Positions 6,920-12,218 of a stretch of DNA of 12,218 nucleotides are shown here, one piece after another (the first letter of the stretch is position 1; the number at the start of each line of letters is the position of its first letter). This DNA is from Nocardioidaceae bacterium (GTDB lineage: Bacteria; Actinomycetota; Actinomycetes; Propionibacteriales; Nocardioidaceae). Where the stretch lies: assembly GCA_013696015.1 (NCBI GenBank), contig JACCZI010000067.1:1-12218 (forward strand), given 5' to 3'. Both the position numbers and the translations under genes were made by a program. A model generated the notes under the pieces. The model saw nothing but the letters and a program-made list of their open reading frames with translations, searched no databases and had not been told where the DNA came from.

Positions 6920-7468
6920 TCAGTCTTCCAGGGAGCGCGCCAGCAGGCGCAGTAGACCGGGGACCAGCGTAGGCCCATCGAGTACGGCGTCGTCCGCGTC
7001 GTGCGTGCGGACCCGCACCGCGCAGTGAGCTCGACCGTCGCGGGTGGCTGCTGCGGCGATCCGCACGTCCTCACGCAGCGGGTGGTCGGTGAGCACCCGG
7101 GCGAGCTCGGCGGCGTCGTCGGGCAGGTCCGCCTCGGCCGCGCTCGGCAGCACCACGCGCTCCATCACCGCAGCACAGCCCAGGACCTGCGGCGGCCACA
7201 TGATCTGCTGCAGCACCAGCTCCAGCGGCCGTTCGGACGGCACATCCTCCTGCTCGACCGGGGTCAGGCTGCCCGCAGCACGCGGCGCGTCGATGCCCAG
7301 GCTGGCCGCCAGCTGCGGCTCGGCGGCGAGCAGGTCGCTGGTCGGGACGAGGGCGTACAGGCGCGGCGGCTGGTCCCATCCGGAGCCGGCCACGTGCGCC
7401 TCGACCTCTCTGATGCTGCGCCGCACCACCGCGTCGCTGGTCCACTCGAGCCTGACAGCGTCGCTCAT
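6920..7468 (-). CDS. PPA1309 family protein, function unknown
   Basis: This 182-aa soluble protein matches, by recollection of its wording, the actinobacterial PPA1309 family. Features are SIREVEAHVAGSGWDQPPRLYALV near the N-terminus, a central VLQQIMWPPQVLGCAAVMERVVLP, and a C-terminal half with HPLREDVRIAAAATRDG and a closing leucine-rich LVPGLLRLLARSLE. No catalytic motif, signal peptide or membrane segment is visible. The ATG lies 4 bp after the stop of the PDZ protease gene and the stop is 5 bp before UPF0182, so it sits in the middle of a compact operon of membrane/envelope-related genes. Its ribosome site is weak, fitting translational coupling. A role linked to its membrane neighbours is only a guess. 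Confidence 0.85.
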   Translation of the reverse strand: MSDAVRLEWTSDAVVRRSIREVEAHVAGSGWDQPPRLYALVPTSDLLAAEPQLAASLGIDAPRAAGSLTPVEQEDVPSERPLELVLQQIMWPPQVLGCAAVMERVVLPSAAEADLPDDAAELARVLTDHPLREDVRIAAAATRDGRAHCAVRVRTHDADDAVLDGPTLVPGLLRLLARSLED

Positions 7469-7472
7469 CGGA

Positions 7473-8531
7473 TCATCCGCATGCCGGCACCGTGGCGCCC
7501 GGGTCGTCGTCGAGTGCCTCGAGCGAGGTCACCGCGTCGTGCAACGAGCTGATCCGCACCAGCTGGATGCTGTCGAGGTCGACGTCGGCGCCGACCGCCT
7601 CCTCGCAGTTGCCGGCCGGCACCAGGAAGATGGTCGCCCCGTCGTCCGCAGCGGCCGCGATCTTCTGCTGGATCCCGCCGATCGACCGGACGGTGCCGTC
7701 GGCCTCGATCTCACCGGTGCCCGCAATCGAGGCCCCCCCGGTGAGCGGCCCCGGGGTCAGCTTGTCGTAGATGGCCAGCGCGAACATCGTGCCGGCGCTC
7801 GGTCCACCGATTCGCCGGCTGACGTTGTAGACCACGTCGACCGGGACGTCGTACTCAGCACCCACCGAGATGCCGATGCGCGGGGTCTGCTCGTTGTCCG
7901 GGTCGGCCGCTGTTGTGATCTCCACGGCCTGCGTCGCACCGTTGCGCCGGATGTCCAGCCCGACGGCGTCCCCCGGCTGACGATTGGTGATGGCCGCGAT
8001 CGCCTCGTCGGGTGTGGCCACCGGCTCCCCGTCGACCGCGACGATCTGGTCACCCGACTCGAGCGTGCCGTCCGCCGGCCCGTCGGCCTCGACGCTGGAC
8101 ACTTCGACGAACGACGAGACGTCGTAGCCGGCCTCGGTCAGACCAGCCACCTCCGACGTCAGCTGCGACCCCGACATCTGTGCCCGCGTCTCCTCCTCCG
8201 CCTCGGCGGAGGACTGTTCGGGTGGATAGATCAGGTCGCGTGGCACGATTGCGGCGCTGCCGTCGAACCAGGCCTCGAACGCCTGGGCCAGGCCCAGCTT
8301 GGAGTCCGGGCGGGTCACGGAGACAGTTGTCAGCGCCAGCGAGCCCGCGGTCTCGTATGTCTTGACGCCAGGGCCGAAGTCGATCAGCGGCTTGCCGTCC
8401 GTCTCACCGAGCGTGTCTAGGGTGGGCCCCGGCTCCATCGTCACGTACGGCACCGGCAGCAGGAAGGTGACGGCCACCAGCACGACCAGCATGAGCGAGG
8501 CGACCGTTAGCGTCGTCGCTCGGCGGCTCAT
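7473..8531 (-). CDS. YlbL-like membrane-anchored PDZ / Lon-type S16 protease
   Basis: This is a 352-aa envelope protease-like protein. One N-terminal membrane anchor (about residues 6-28) is followed by the conserved PVPYVTMEPGPTLDTLG. A PDZ domain covers about 125-215 (SVEADGPADGTLESGDQIVAVDGEPV) and an S16 (Lon proteolytic) domain about 225-330. The Ser-Lys catalytic dyad is visible: S245 in GGPSAGT and K290 in GGIQQKIAAA, 45 residues apart as expected for S16. The catalytic part should lie outside the membrane. The ATG at 8531 is preferred: MSRRATTL puts the anchor where relatives have it and leaves a 13-bp gap to the upstream gene. The ATG at 8567 would add 12 residues and overlap that gene by 23 bp. 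Neither has a strong ribosome site. Relatives include B. subtilis YlbL and mycobacterial Rv3194c, the latter also encoded beside a UPF0182 gene. Confidence 0.92.
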   Translation of the reverse strand: MSRRATTLTVASLMLVVLVAVTFLLPVPYVTMEPGPTLDTLGETDGKPLIDFGPGVKTYETAGSLALTTVSVTRPDSKLGLAQAFEAWFDGSAAIVPRDLIYPPEQSSAEAEEETRAQMSGSQLTSEVAGLTEAGYDVSSFVEVSSVEADGPADGTLESGDQIVAVDGEPVATPDEAIAAITNRQPGDAVGLDIRRNGATQAVEITTAADPDNEQTPRIGISVGAEYDVPVDVVYNVSRRIGGPSAGTMFALAIYDKLTPGPLTGGASIAGTGEIEADGTVRSIGGIQQKIAAAADDGATIFLVPAGNCEEAVGADVDLDSIQLVRISSLHDAVTSLEALDDDPGATVPACG

Positions 8532-8544
8532 GCGCCCCAGTTTG

Positions 8545-8829
8545 TCACCGGCGCCCAAGAGGCTCATCAGGGTCAGGACCGATCTGCTCGGGCGCCCTGG
8601 CCGGTCGCCGCTGGGAGGGTCGCACCGCGATGCCGCCCGGGCGGTCCGGAATTCGCGCCGTCGCGGGCCGCACCGTGCGCGGCATGGGCTTGGTCAGCGC
8701 TACGGCCATTCGCTGCTGGGCCTGCTCGTCGTCGGGCGGCCGGACCCGACGCCGCCCCGCCACCGTGGCCCACACCATGGCCAGCACGGTGACCGCCAGC
8801 GGCGCGGCCAGCCACAGCAGGATCCTCAT
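8545..8829 (-). CDS. Small single-pass membrane protein, unknown
   Basis: This 94-aa protein starts with one hydrophobic helix (about residues 3-24, LLWLAAPLAVTVLAMVWATV), followed by AGRRRVR, so the positive-inside rule places the tail in the cytoplasm. The rest is rich in Pro and Arg, with no motif I recognise. Support for it being real comes from its place between moaE and the YlbL-like gene with tight downstream spacing, the tidy topology, and a leaderless-type start signal exactly 6 nt upstream. I recall similar short proteins beside this protease in other actinobacteria, but this is not a named family. It may be an accessory to the adjacent membrane protease (inference). Confidence 0.7.
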   Translation of the reverse strand: MRILLWLAAPLAVTVLAMVWATVAGRRRVRPPDDEQAQQRMAVALTKPMPRTVRPATARIPDRPGGIAVRPSQRRPARAPEQIGPDPDEPLGRR

Positions 8830-8835
8830 GGCGCC

Positions 8836-8841
8836 AGCGTA
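8836..8841 (-). promoter_or_regulatory. -10 TACGCT for leaderless start at 8829
   Basis: TACGCT (8841-8836) fits TANNNT. Six bases (GGCGCC) separate it from the ATG at 8829-8827, placing the transcription start on the A of the ATG. No Shine-Dalgarno site is visible. It would start the operon of the small membrane protein, YlbL-like protease, PPA1309-like protein and UPF0182. No -35 is evident. Confidence 0.5.
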
Positions 8842-8875
8842 CGAAACCGACCGGTCGAGGGGCTGCGGCCACGCC

Positions 8876-9331
8876 CTACGGCGTGCCGACCCATTCCTGC
8901 GTACCGTCGGTGAAGCGCTGATGCTTCCAGATCGGCACGCTCGCCTTGAGCTCGTCGATCAGCCAGCGGCACGCCGCGAACGCCTCGTCCCGGTGCGCTG
9001 CGCAGGCGCCGACGACGACCGCCACGTCCCCGATTCGAAGGTCACCCACGCGGTGCAACGCGGCCACTCCTAGCACGTCGAAGCGGTCGGTCGTGGCAGC
9101 GGCGACGTCGTACAGCCCTCGTCGGGCCGTCGGGTGGGCGGAGTAGGTCAACGCGACCACGCTTCGACCGGCGTCGTGGTCGCGGACCGTACCGACGAAG
9201 ACGGCGACGCCGCCCGCCCGCTCGTCCGCGAGGGCGGCGTGGACCTCGTCGGCGTCGAACGCGTGGTCACGCAGTTCGACGAGGCGGAGCCGGTCCGGAG
9301 CCGCCTGGTGTGCCCGCTCTTCAAGAGCCAT
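8876..9331 (-). CDS. moaE: Molybdopterin synthase catalytic subunit MoaE
   Basis: This is a 151-aa large subunit of molybdopterin synthase, which with the thiocarboxylated MoaD subunit converts cyclic pyranopterin monophosphate to molybdopterin in the cytoplasm. Visible family motifs are FVGTVRDHDAGR (about 45-56), YSAHPTAR (63-70), ALHRVGDLRIGD (91-102) and AAHRDEAFAACRWLIDELK (111-129). SVPIWKH follows. K129 and K136 are the expected active-site lysines (E. coli K119 and K126). Length is normal. The ATG at 9331 is chosen because it has a TANNNT-N6 leaderless signal; starts at 9361 or 9367 would overlap the divergent gene. No moaD or other cofactor gene is in the window, so the partner must be encoded elsewhere. 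Confidence 0.94.
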   Translation of the reverse strand: MALEERAHQAAPDRLRLVELRDHAFDADEVHAALADERAGGVAVFVGTVRDHDAGRSVVALTYSAHPTARRGLYDVAAATTDRFDVLGVAALHRVGDLRIGDVAVVVGACAAHRDEAFAACRWLIDELKASVPIWKHQRFTDGTQEWVGTP

Positions 9332-9337
9332 GCCAGG

Positions 9338-9343
9338 AGCGTA
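9338..9343 (-). promoter_or_regulatory. -10 TACGCT for leaderless moaE
   Basis: TACGCT (9343-9338) ends 6 nt before the ATG at 9331, so the transcript should begin at the start codon. It has the same hexamer and spacing as the signal before the small membrane protein gene. It lies in the 28-bp gap shared with the divergent gene. No ribosome site is seen. Confidence 0.5.
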
Positions 9344-9347
9344 CGAG

Positions 9348-9353
9348 TAGGTT
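9348..9353 (+). promoter_or_regulatory. -10 TAGGTT for leaderless DUF2342 gene
   Basis: TAGGTT (9348-9353) fits TANNNT and is followed by 6 nt (GGCGGC) and the ATG at 9360, so transcription should start at the A of the ATG. It lies only 4 bp from the opposing moaE -10, so the two promoters should compete. Any -35 would fall inside the moaE coding sequence; none is convincing. Confidence 0.5.
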
Positions 9354-9359
9354 GGCGGC

Positions 9360-10736
9360 ATGGCCACGGACCCCCACGACCCTCCCGACGAGCCCGGCGA
9401 CGAGGCCGGGGGCGGCCACCAGCAGCCCGGCGGCCAGTCGAACCCGTTTGCGGGGACGCCGCTCGAGCAGATCTTCGGCGCGCTCGGCGGCGGTCAGATG
9501 CCGGACCTGTCGCAGCTGATGATGCAGGTGCAGTCGATGATGTCGCCGACCGCCGGGAACGTGAACTGGGACCTGGCGACCTCGGTCGCCCGGGCAACCG
9601 TCGCCCGCAGCGCCGATCCGACACCGACCGGGTCCGAGCGCTCGCAGGTGGCCGATGCCGTCACGCTTGCCGAGCACTGGCTGGACGAGGTCACGGACCT
9701 GCCGGCCGCTGGCGCCGCGCCGCACGCATGGAGCCGGGCCGAATGGGTGGAGGCCACTCGTCCGACGTGGCAGCAGCTGGTCGAACCGATCGCCGAGAAC
9801 GTCGTACGCGCGATGAGCGACGCGCTGCCTGCCGAGGCCAAGGCCATGGCCGGGCCGCTGATCGGCCTGCTCGGCCAGGCCGGCGGAGCAATGTTCGGAC
9901 AACAGGTCGGGCAGGCACTCGGGGAGCTCGCCACAGAGGTCGTGGGATCGACCGACGTGGGACTGCCGCTGGTTGCCGATGGGCGGGCGGTGTTGCTGCC
10001 GACAAACGTCAAAGCCTTCGGTGAAGGGTTGGGGCAGCCGCACTCAGATGTGCTGCTGTACCTCGCCCTGCGCGAGTGCGCGTCCCAGCGGTTGTTCAAC
10101 CACGTGCCGTGGCTGCGCGGCCACCTGCTGGGAGCGGTTGCGGAGTTCGGGCGGGGCACGACCATCGACGTGGCGCGCATCGAGGCCGGCCTCGCCGACA
10201 TCGACCCGACCAACCCGGCGTCTCTCCAGGAGGCGCTGACCGGCGGGCTGTTCGAGCCCGAGCGCACCCCGGCGCAACAAGCGGCCCTGACCCGCCTCGA
10301 GACTGCCCTGGCGCTCGTCGAGGGCTGGGTGGACGAGGTCGTCACCGCCGCGACCCGGGACCGGATGCCGACCGCCGTGGCGCTGCGCGAGGCCGTCCGC
10401 CGCCGCCGCGCCGCCGGAGGTCCGGCGGAGCAGACCTTCGCGTCGTTGGTCGGACTCGAGCTGCGGCCGCGCCGGCTCCGCGACGCCTCCAACCTGTGGG
10501 CGGCGCTGCGCGACGCACAAGGCCCGGCGGCCCGAGACGCCGTCTGGGCGCACCCCGACCTGATGCCCGGTGCTGACGACCTTGACGACCCATTGGGCTT
10601 CGCCGAGCGCGAGCACCACACGGGCGCGACGTCGACCGACGACGACTTCGACAGTGCGCTGGGACGGTTGCTCGACCGTGATGAGGACACCGCCGACGAC
10701 CCGGGCGGCCCGGGCGATCCGCCAGCCGATCGGTGA
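9360..10736 (+). CDS. DUF2342 zinc-dependent metalloprotease-like protein
   Basis: This 458-aa cytoplasmic protein belongs to the actinobacterial DUF2342 / 'zinc-dependent metalloprotease' family (mycobacterial Rv3195 type). It is also annotated as an F420-biosynthesis-associated or putative hydrolase family, without proven activity. The N-terminus (1-30) is Asp/Pro/Gly-rich. NPFAGTPLEQIFGALGG follows at about 28-44 and NVNWDLATSVARATVA at about 67-82. A helical core includes GQQVGQALGELATEVVGSTDVGLPL. The signature segment is YLALRECASQRLFNHVPWLRGHL (around R238-R244). In relatives I recall REAAHQRLF, with a conserved His in the zinc-binding-like motif; here that residue is Ser242. The C-terminus (about 410-458) is acidic and disordered. 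It starts without a ribosome site, probably leaderless, and overlaps the NUDIX gene by 4 bp (GTGA), so the two are translationally coupled. Confidence 0.9.
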   Translation: MATDPHDPPDEPGDEAGGGHQQPGGQSNPFAGTPLEQIFGALGGGQMPDLSQLMMQVQSMMSPTAGNVNWDLATSVARATVARSADPTPTGSERSQVADAVTLAEHWLDEVTDLPAAGAAPHAWSRAEWVEATRPTWQQLVEPIAENVVRAMSDALPAEAKAMAGPLIGLLGQAGGAMFGQQVGQALGELATEVVGSTDVGLPLVADGRAVLLPTNVKAFGEGLGQPHSDVLLYLALRECASQRLFNHVPWLRGHLLGAVAEFGRGTTIDVARIEAGLADIDPTNPASLQEALTGGLFEPERTPAQQAALTRLETALALVEGWVDEVVTAATRDRMPTAVALREAVRRRRAAGGPAEQTFASLVGLELRPRRLRDASNLWAALRDAQGPAARDAVWAHPDLMPGADDLDDPLGFAEREHHTGATSTDDDFDSALGRLLDRDEDTADDPGGPGDPPADR

Positions 10737-11278
10737 GCCTGCACGCCGCTGCCGCCCGCGTCCTCCATGAGTGGGGCGCACCGGATGCCGAACAGCAGCG
10801 GCTCCGGACCGCGTACCTGGCGCACCTCCAGGCGTTCCCGGCTGCGATGTGGCGTCGGTGCCACCCGGACCATCTGACCGCGAGCAGCCTCGTCGTCGAC
10901 GCGGGGCGGGGTCGGGTGCTGCTCACCCTCCACCGTCGGCTGGACCGGTGGCTGCAGACCGGTGGGCACTGCGAGCCCGACGACGCCACGCTGGCCGAAG
11001 CGGCGCTGCGGGAAGCCCGTGAGGAGTCCGGGATCACCGGGCTGGTCATCGACCCGGTGCCGGTGCTGCTCTCTCGGCACGAGGTGCCGTGTGGGCCGGT
11101 TCGACCTGCTCACCACCTCGATGTGCAGCATGTCGCGATCGCACCAGACGGTGCGACACCGTCCTGCGGCGAGGAGTCGCACGATGTTGCGTGGTTCGAG
11201 CTCGACCGGCTGCCGGAGAGCGCGGACGAGTCGGTAAACGCTCTGATCCGCTCCGCCATGGCGCGCCTGGGTGGCTAG
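10733..11278 (+). CDS. NUDIX hydrolase
   Basis: This 181-aa hydrolase should cleave nucleoside diphosphates linked to another moiety, using Mg or Mn. The Nudix box lies at about residues 77-101: GGHCEPDD, then REAREESGI (R93, with E94, E97 and E98 as metal ligands). Compared with GX5EX7REUXEEXGU it has Asp in place of the first Glu and one extra residue before the Arg, a mild variation I recall in other actinobacterial NUDIX proteins. The N-terminal 50 residues are helical, with LRTAYLAHLQAFPAAMWRRCHPDHLTAS before the core strand. GTG is the start codon, overlapping the upstream stop as GTGA. The substrate cannot be told from sequence. The stop TAG (11276-11278) overlaps that of the convergent metallopeptidase gene. 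Confidence 0.92.
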   Translation: MSLHAAAARVLHEWGAPDAEQQRLRTAYLAHLQAFPAAMWRRCHPDHLTASSLVVDAGRGRVLLTLHRRLDRWLQTGGHCEPDDATLAEAALREAREESGITGLVIDPVPVLLSRHEVPCGPVRPAHHLDVQHVAIAPDGATPSCGEESHDVAWFELDRLPESADESVNALIRSAMARLGG

Positions 11279-11838
11279 GCCGTCGAGGACGGCATGTCGG
11301 CCTCGTCGTCGAGGGCCAGACCGGATGCTGCGGCGACCCCCTCCAGGTAGCCGCGCGCCCGGTCGGTGGGGGGATAACGCTGCGCCCACGCCCAGAACTC
11401 CGGTCCGTGGGTGGGCACCAGCAGGTGGGCCAGCTCGTGGACGAGGACGTAGTCGACAACCCAGCTCGGCATGCCGCGCAGCCGGGACGAGAGCCGAATT
11501 GAGCGATCGGACACCGTGCACGACCCCCACCGGCTCCGCTGGTTGTCTGCCCAGCACACCGAGGTGGGACGGGCGCGGCCCTCGAGATAGCGGCGGGACA
11601 GCTCCGCAGCGCGGCGAGACAGTGCCTCATCGGTGCGCGTCCGACGGGCGGCGCGCCGGTCGAGGCGCTCGAGCATCAGGTCGACCCACCGGTCCTCCTC
11701 GACCTTGCTGAGCGCGTCTGGGACCAGCACCACGACGGTGTCGCCGTCGCGGTAGGCCGAGACCGTGCGCCGGCGACGCGCGCTGCGGCGGACCTCGATG
11801 AGGGGTCGGTCGGCGGGTCCGGGGGCGGGTGCGATCAC
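11275..11838 (-). CDS. YgjP/DUF45-type (M48-like) zinc metallopeptidase
   Basis: This 187-aa predicted zinc peptidase is cytoplasmic: there is no signal or membrane segment. The HExxH motif HELAH gives zinc ligands H134 and H138 with catalytic E135. The third ligand is probably H144 in PTHGPEFW. The family's NQRSRWGSCT motif is at about 99-108 and WVVDYVLVHELAHLL at 126-140. The N-terminus contains the usual IEVRRSARRRRTVSAYRDGDTVVV segment. Length is somewhat shorter than E. coli-type relatives (about 230 aa) but normal for actinobacterial forms as I recall. GTG at 11838 is the start; TAGTTT lies exactly 6 nt upstream and no ribosome site is seen, so it is probably leaderless. Its substrate is unknown. 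Confidence 0.9.
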   Translation of the reverse strand: MIAPAPGPADRPLIEVRRSARRRRTVSAYRDGDTVVVLVPDALSKVEEDRWVDLMLERLDRRAARRTRTDEALSRRAAELSRRYLEGRARPTSVCWADNQRSRWGSCTVSDRSIRLSSRLRGMPSWVVDYVLVHELAHLLVPTHGPEFWAWAQRYPPTDRARGYLEGVAAASGLALDDEADMPSSTA

Positions 11839-11844
11839 GCCGCC

Positions 11845-11850
11845 AAACTA
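11845..11850 (-). promoter_or_regulatory. -10 TAGTTT for leaderless metallopeptidase gene
   Basis: TAGTTT (11850-11845) fits TANNNT and is separated by GGCGGC (6 nt) from the GTG at 11838-11836, the same geometry as three other genes in this window. The transcript should start at the G of GTG. No clear -35 is visible. Confidence 0.48.
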
Positions 11851-11933
11851 GCGGCGGCCTCCGACAGCATCACCCGCCCCGCCGAGCCAGCAGATCGCAT
11901 CAGAAACGATGCTGGGAAGTGAGCTTATTTTTC

Positions 11934-11950
11934 GTCCACACCCGGTGGAC
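11934..11950. repeat. Inverted repeat GTCCAC-N5-GTGGAC
   Basis: GTCCAC (11934-11939) and GTGGAC (11945-11950) are perfect 6-bp arms around ACCCG. The left arm is part of the first TCCACA motif, preceded by a short A+T-rich run (TTATTTTT, 11925-11932). It could be a protein site with two opposed half sites or a small hairpin. Confidence 0.4.
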
Positions 11951-12008
11951 ATCCGATGCGAGTGCTCAGTGCAGGTTTCCCGGGGCCTCCCGGCGCCGCC
12001 CTGATCAG

Positions 12009-12095
12009 TTCCCCACAACCGCGTCCACAGGTCAAAGGGCACCGTCCACAACCGACGACCAGTTGCTCCACACGTCATGCACAGCTGAATCCACA
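12009..12095 (+). repeat. Phased array of TCCACA motifs (DnaA-box-like)
   Basis: TCCACA occurs at 12024, 12045, 12067 and 12090, all in the same orientation, at intervals of 21, 22 and 23 bp (about two helical turns). A variant CCCACA lies at 12012 and a further outlying TCCACA at 11935. The actinobacterial DnaA box is TTGTCCACA. The best match is TCGTCCACA (11932-11940, one mismatch); the array members differ at two or three positions. The array ends 18 bp before a strong promoter. It may be a DnaA or other regulator-binding region for the gene to the right. The neighbourhood does not look like oriC, since no dnaA, dnaN or rpmH is present. Confidence 0.5.
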
Positions 12096-12113
12096 GGGGT
12101 GGGCAACCATCCG

Positions 12114-12143
12114 TTGACCGCGGCCCGCGGCCGCTCCTAGCGT
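12114..12143 (+). promoter_or_regulatory. Rightward promoter TTGACC-N18-TAGCGT
   Basis: TTGACC (12114-12119) matches the -35 consensus at five of six positions. TAGCGT (12138-12143) fits the actinobacterial TANNNT -10, with an 18-bp spacer. Transcription should start near 12150 and run toward a gene beyond the window. The TCCACA array lies directly upstream, in an activator or repressor position. Confidence 0.68.
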
Positions 12144-12144
12144 G

Positions 12145-12162
12145 GGGGGACACGAGGCCCCC
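12145..12162 (+). other. G5/C5 hairpin at the predicted transcript start
   Basis: GGGGG (12145-12149) and CCCCC (12158-12162) can form a 5-bp G:C stem with an 8-nt loop at or just after the predicted transcription start. It may stabilise the 5' end of the transcript, or be chance in this G+C-rich DNA. Confidence 0.3.
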
Positions 12163-12218
12163 GGGTACGGCGGCAGCGTCCGCAAGGGGAAGGCGGGCGC
12201 TGACCGACCGGGTCCGGG
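12163..12218 (+). other. 5' leader of an off-window gene
   Basis: No ATG, GTG or TTG start codon follows a ribosome site here. A purine-rich GGAAGG (12188-12193) resembles a Shine-Dalgarno site. The only codon at the right distance is CTG at 12200, opening a frame that reads L/M-TDRVR to the window edge. CTG starts are rare, so this may equally be untranslated leader. The gene itself cannot be identified from what is shown. Confidence 0.25.

Noticed and set aside
7044..8420. 458-codon plus-strand frame opposite the PPA1309-like and PDZ protease genes
   Set aside because: The minus strand shows an S16 Ser-Lys dyad, a PDZ domain and an anchor. The plus-strand product has no recognisable features.
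8532..8567. Longer start of the YlbL-like protease
   Set aside because: It adds residues before the usual MSRR-type anchor start, overlaps the upstream gene by 23 bp and has no better ribosome site.
9332..9367. Longer starts of moaE at 9361 or 9367
   Set aside because: They would overlap the start of the divergent gene and remove the promoter gap. ATG 9331 has a leaderless-type signal and gives a normal MoaE length.
9494..11557. 687-codon open frame on the minus strand opposite the DUF2342 and NUDIX genes
   Set aside because: The translation is low-complexity Ser/Arg/Pro/Ala text with no motif, while the plus strand carries two clear family matches coupled by a GTGA overlap.
11889..11931. 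Rho-independent terminator (CCAGC..ATCG / CGATGCTGG stem followed by TTATTTTT)
   Set aside because: The stem has a 2-nt bulge, the T-run starts about 10 nt after it, and no plus-strand gene ends nearby. It is more likely chance structure upstream of the leaderless metallopeptidase gene.
11905..12110. Replication origin (oriC)
   Set aside because: Several DnaA-box-like motifs are present, but most differ from the consensus at two or more positions, there is little A+T-rich DNA, and no dnaA, dnaN, rpmH or gyrB is nearby.
12120..12136. CGCGGCCCGCGGCCGC repeat-like stretch
   Set aside because: It falls in the spacer of the predicted promoter and is simple G+C alternation with no further copies. 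It was not counted as a separate element.

Overview
The window looks like a chromosomal segment of a high-GC actinobacterium (Actinomycetota). The base composition is strongly G+C-rich. The right-hand genes belong to families typical of that phylum: UPF0182, PPA1309-like, a YlbL-type PDZ/S16 protease and a DUF2342 zinc-metalloprotease-like protein. The initiator tRNA has the actinobacterial C1:U72 mismatch, and several genes appear to be leaderless. I cannot name a genus.

Left third (1-3760), accessory stress/sulfur module. A decayed leftward methyltransferase gene (1-244) faces away from a rightward three-gene operon. That operon encodes an ArsR-type repressor fused to a rhodanese, a metallo-beta-lactamase protein with two C-terminal rhodanese domains (persulfide-dioxygenase-like), and an MFS transporter. 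The three genes are almost contiguous (2 bp, then 0 bp between them). The divergent promoter region holds two perfect palindromes overlapping a consensus-like leftward promoter, so they are good candidate operators for the ArsR-rhodanese protein. The simplest reading is a self-regulated module that senses and handles reactive sulfur (or a related thiol-reactive toxicant) and moves a product across the membrane. The inducer and the transported compound are not shown by the sequence.

Middle (3760-9331), leftward core genes. The 3' end of an initiator tRNA-fMet gene, which has its own clear promoter, borders the accessory module. Next, reading leftward on the minus strand, come moaE, a small membrane protein, a YlbL-like PDZ/S16 protease, a PPA1309-family protein and a 976-aa UPF0182 membrane protein. 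The last four are packed with gaps of 4-13 bp and probably form one operon.

Right part (9332-12218). A DUF2342 protein gene diverges from moaE across only 28 bp and is followed by a coupled NUDIX hydrolase gene. A convergent YgjP/DUF45-type metallopeptidase gene shares a CTAG stop palindrome with the NUDIX gene. The last 380 bp have no recognised gene. They contain a helically phased array of TCCACA motifs, then a TTGACC-N18-TAGCGT promoter aimed at a gene beyond the window.

The most notable non-coding signals are four TANNNT-N6-RTG leaderless start signals with identical spacing, the phased TCCACA array, and the paired palindromes in front of the ArsR-rhodanese operon. I see no CRISPR array, insertion sequence or rRNA gene.
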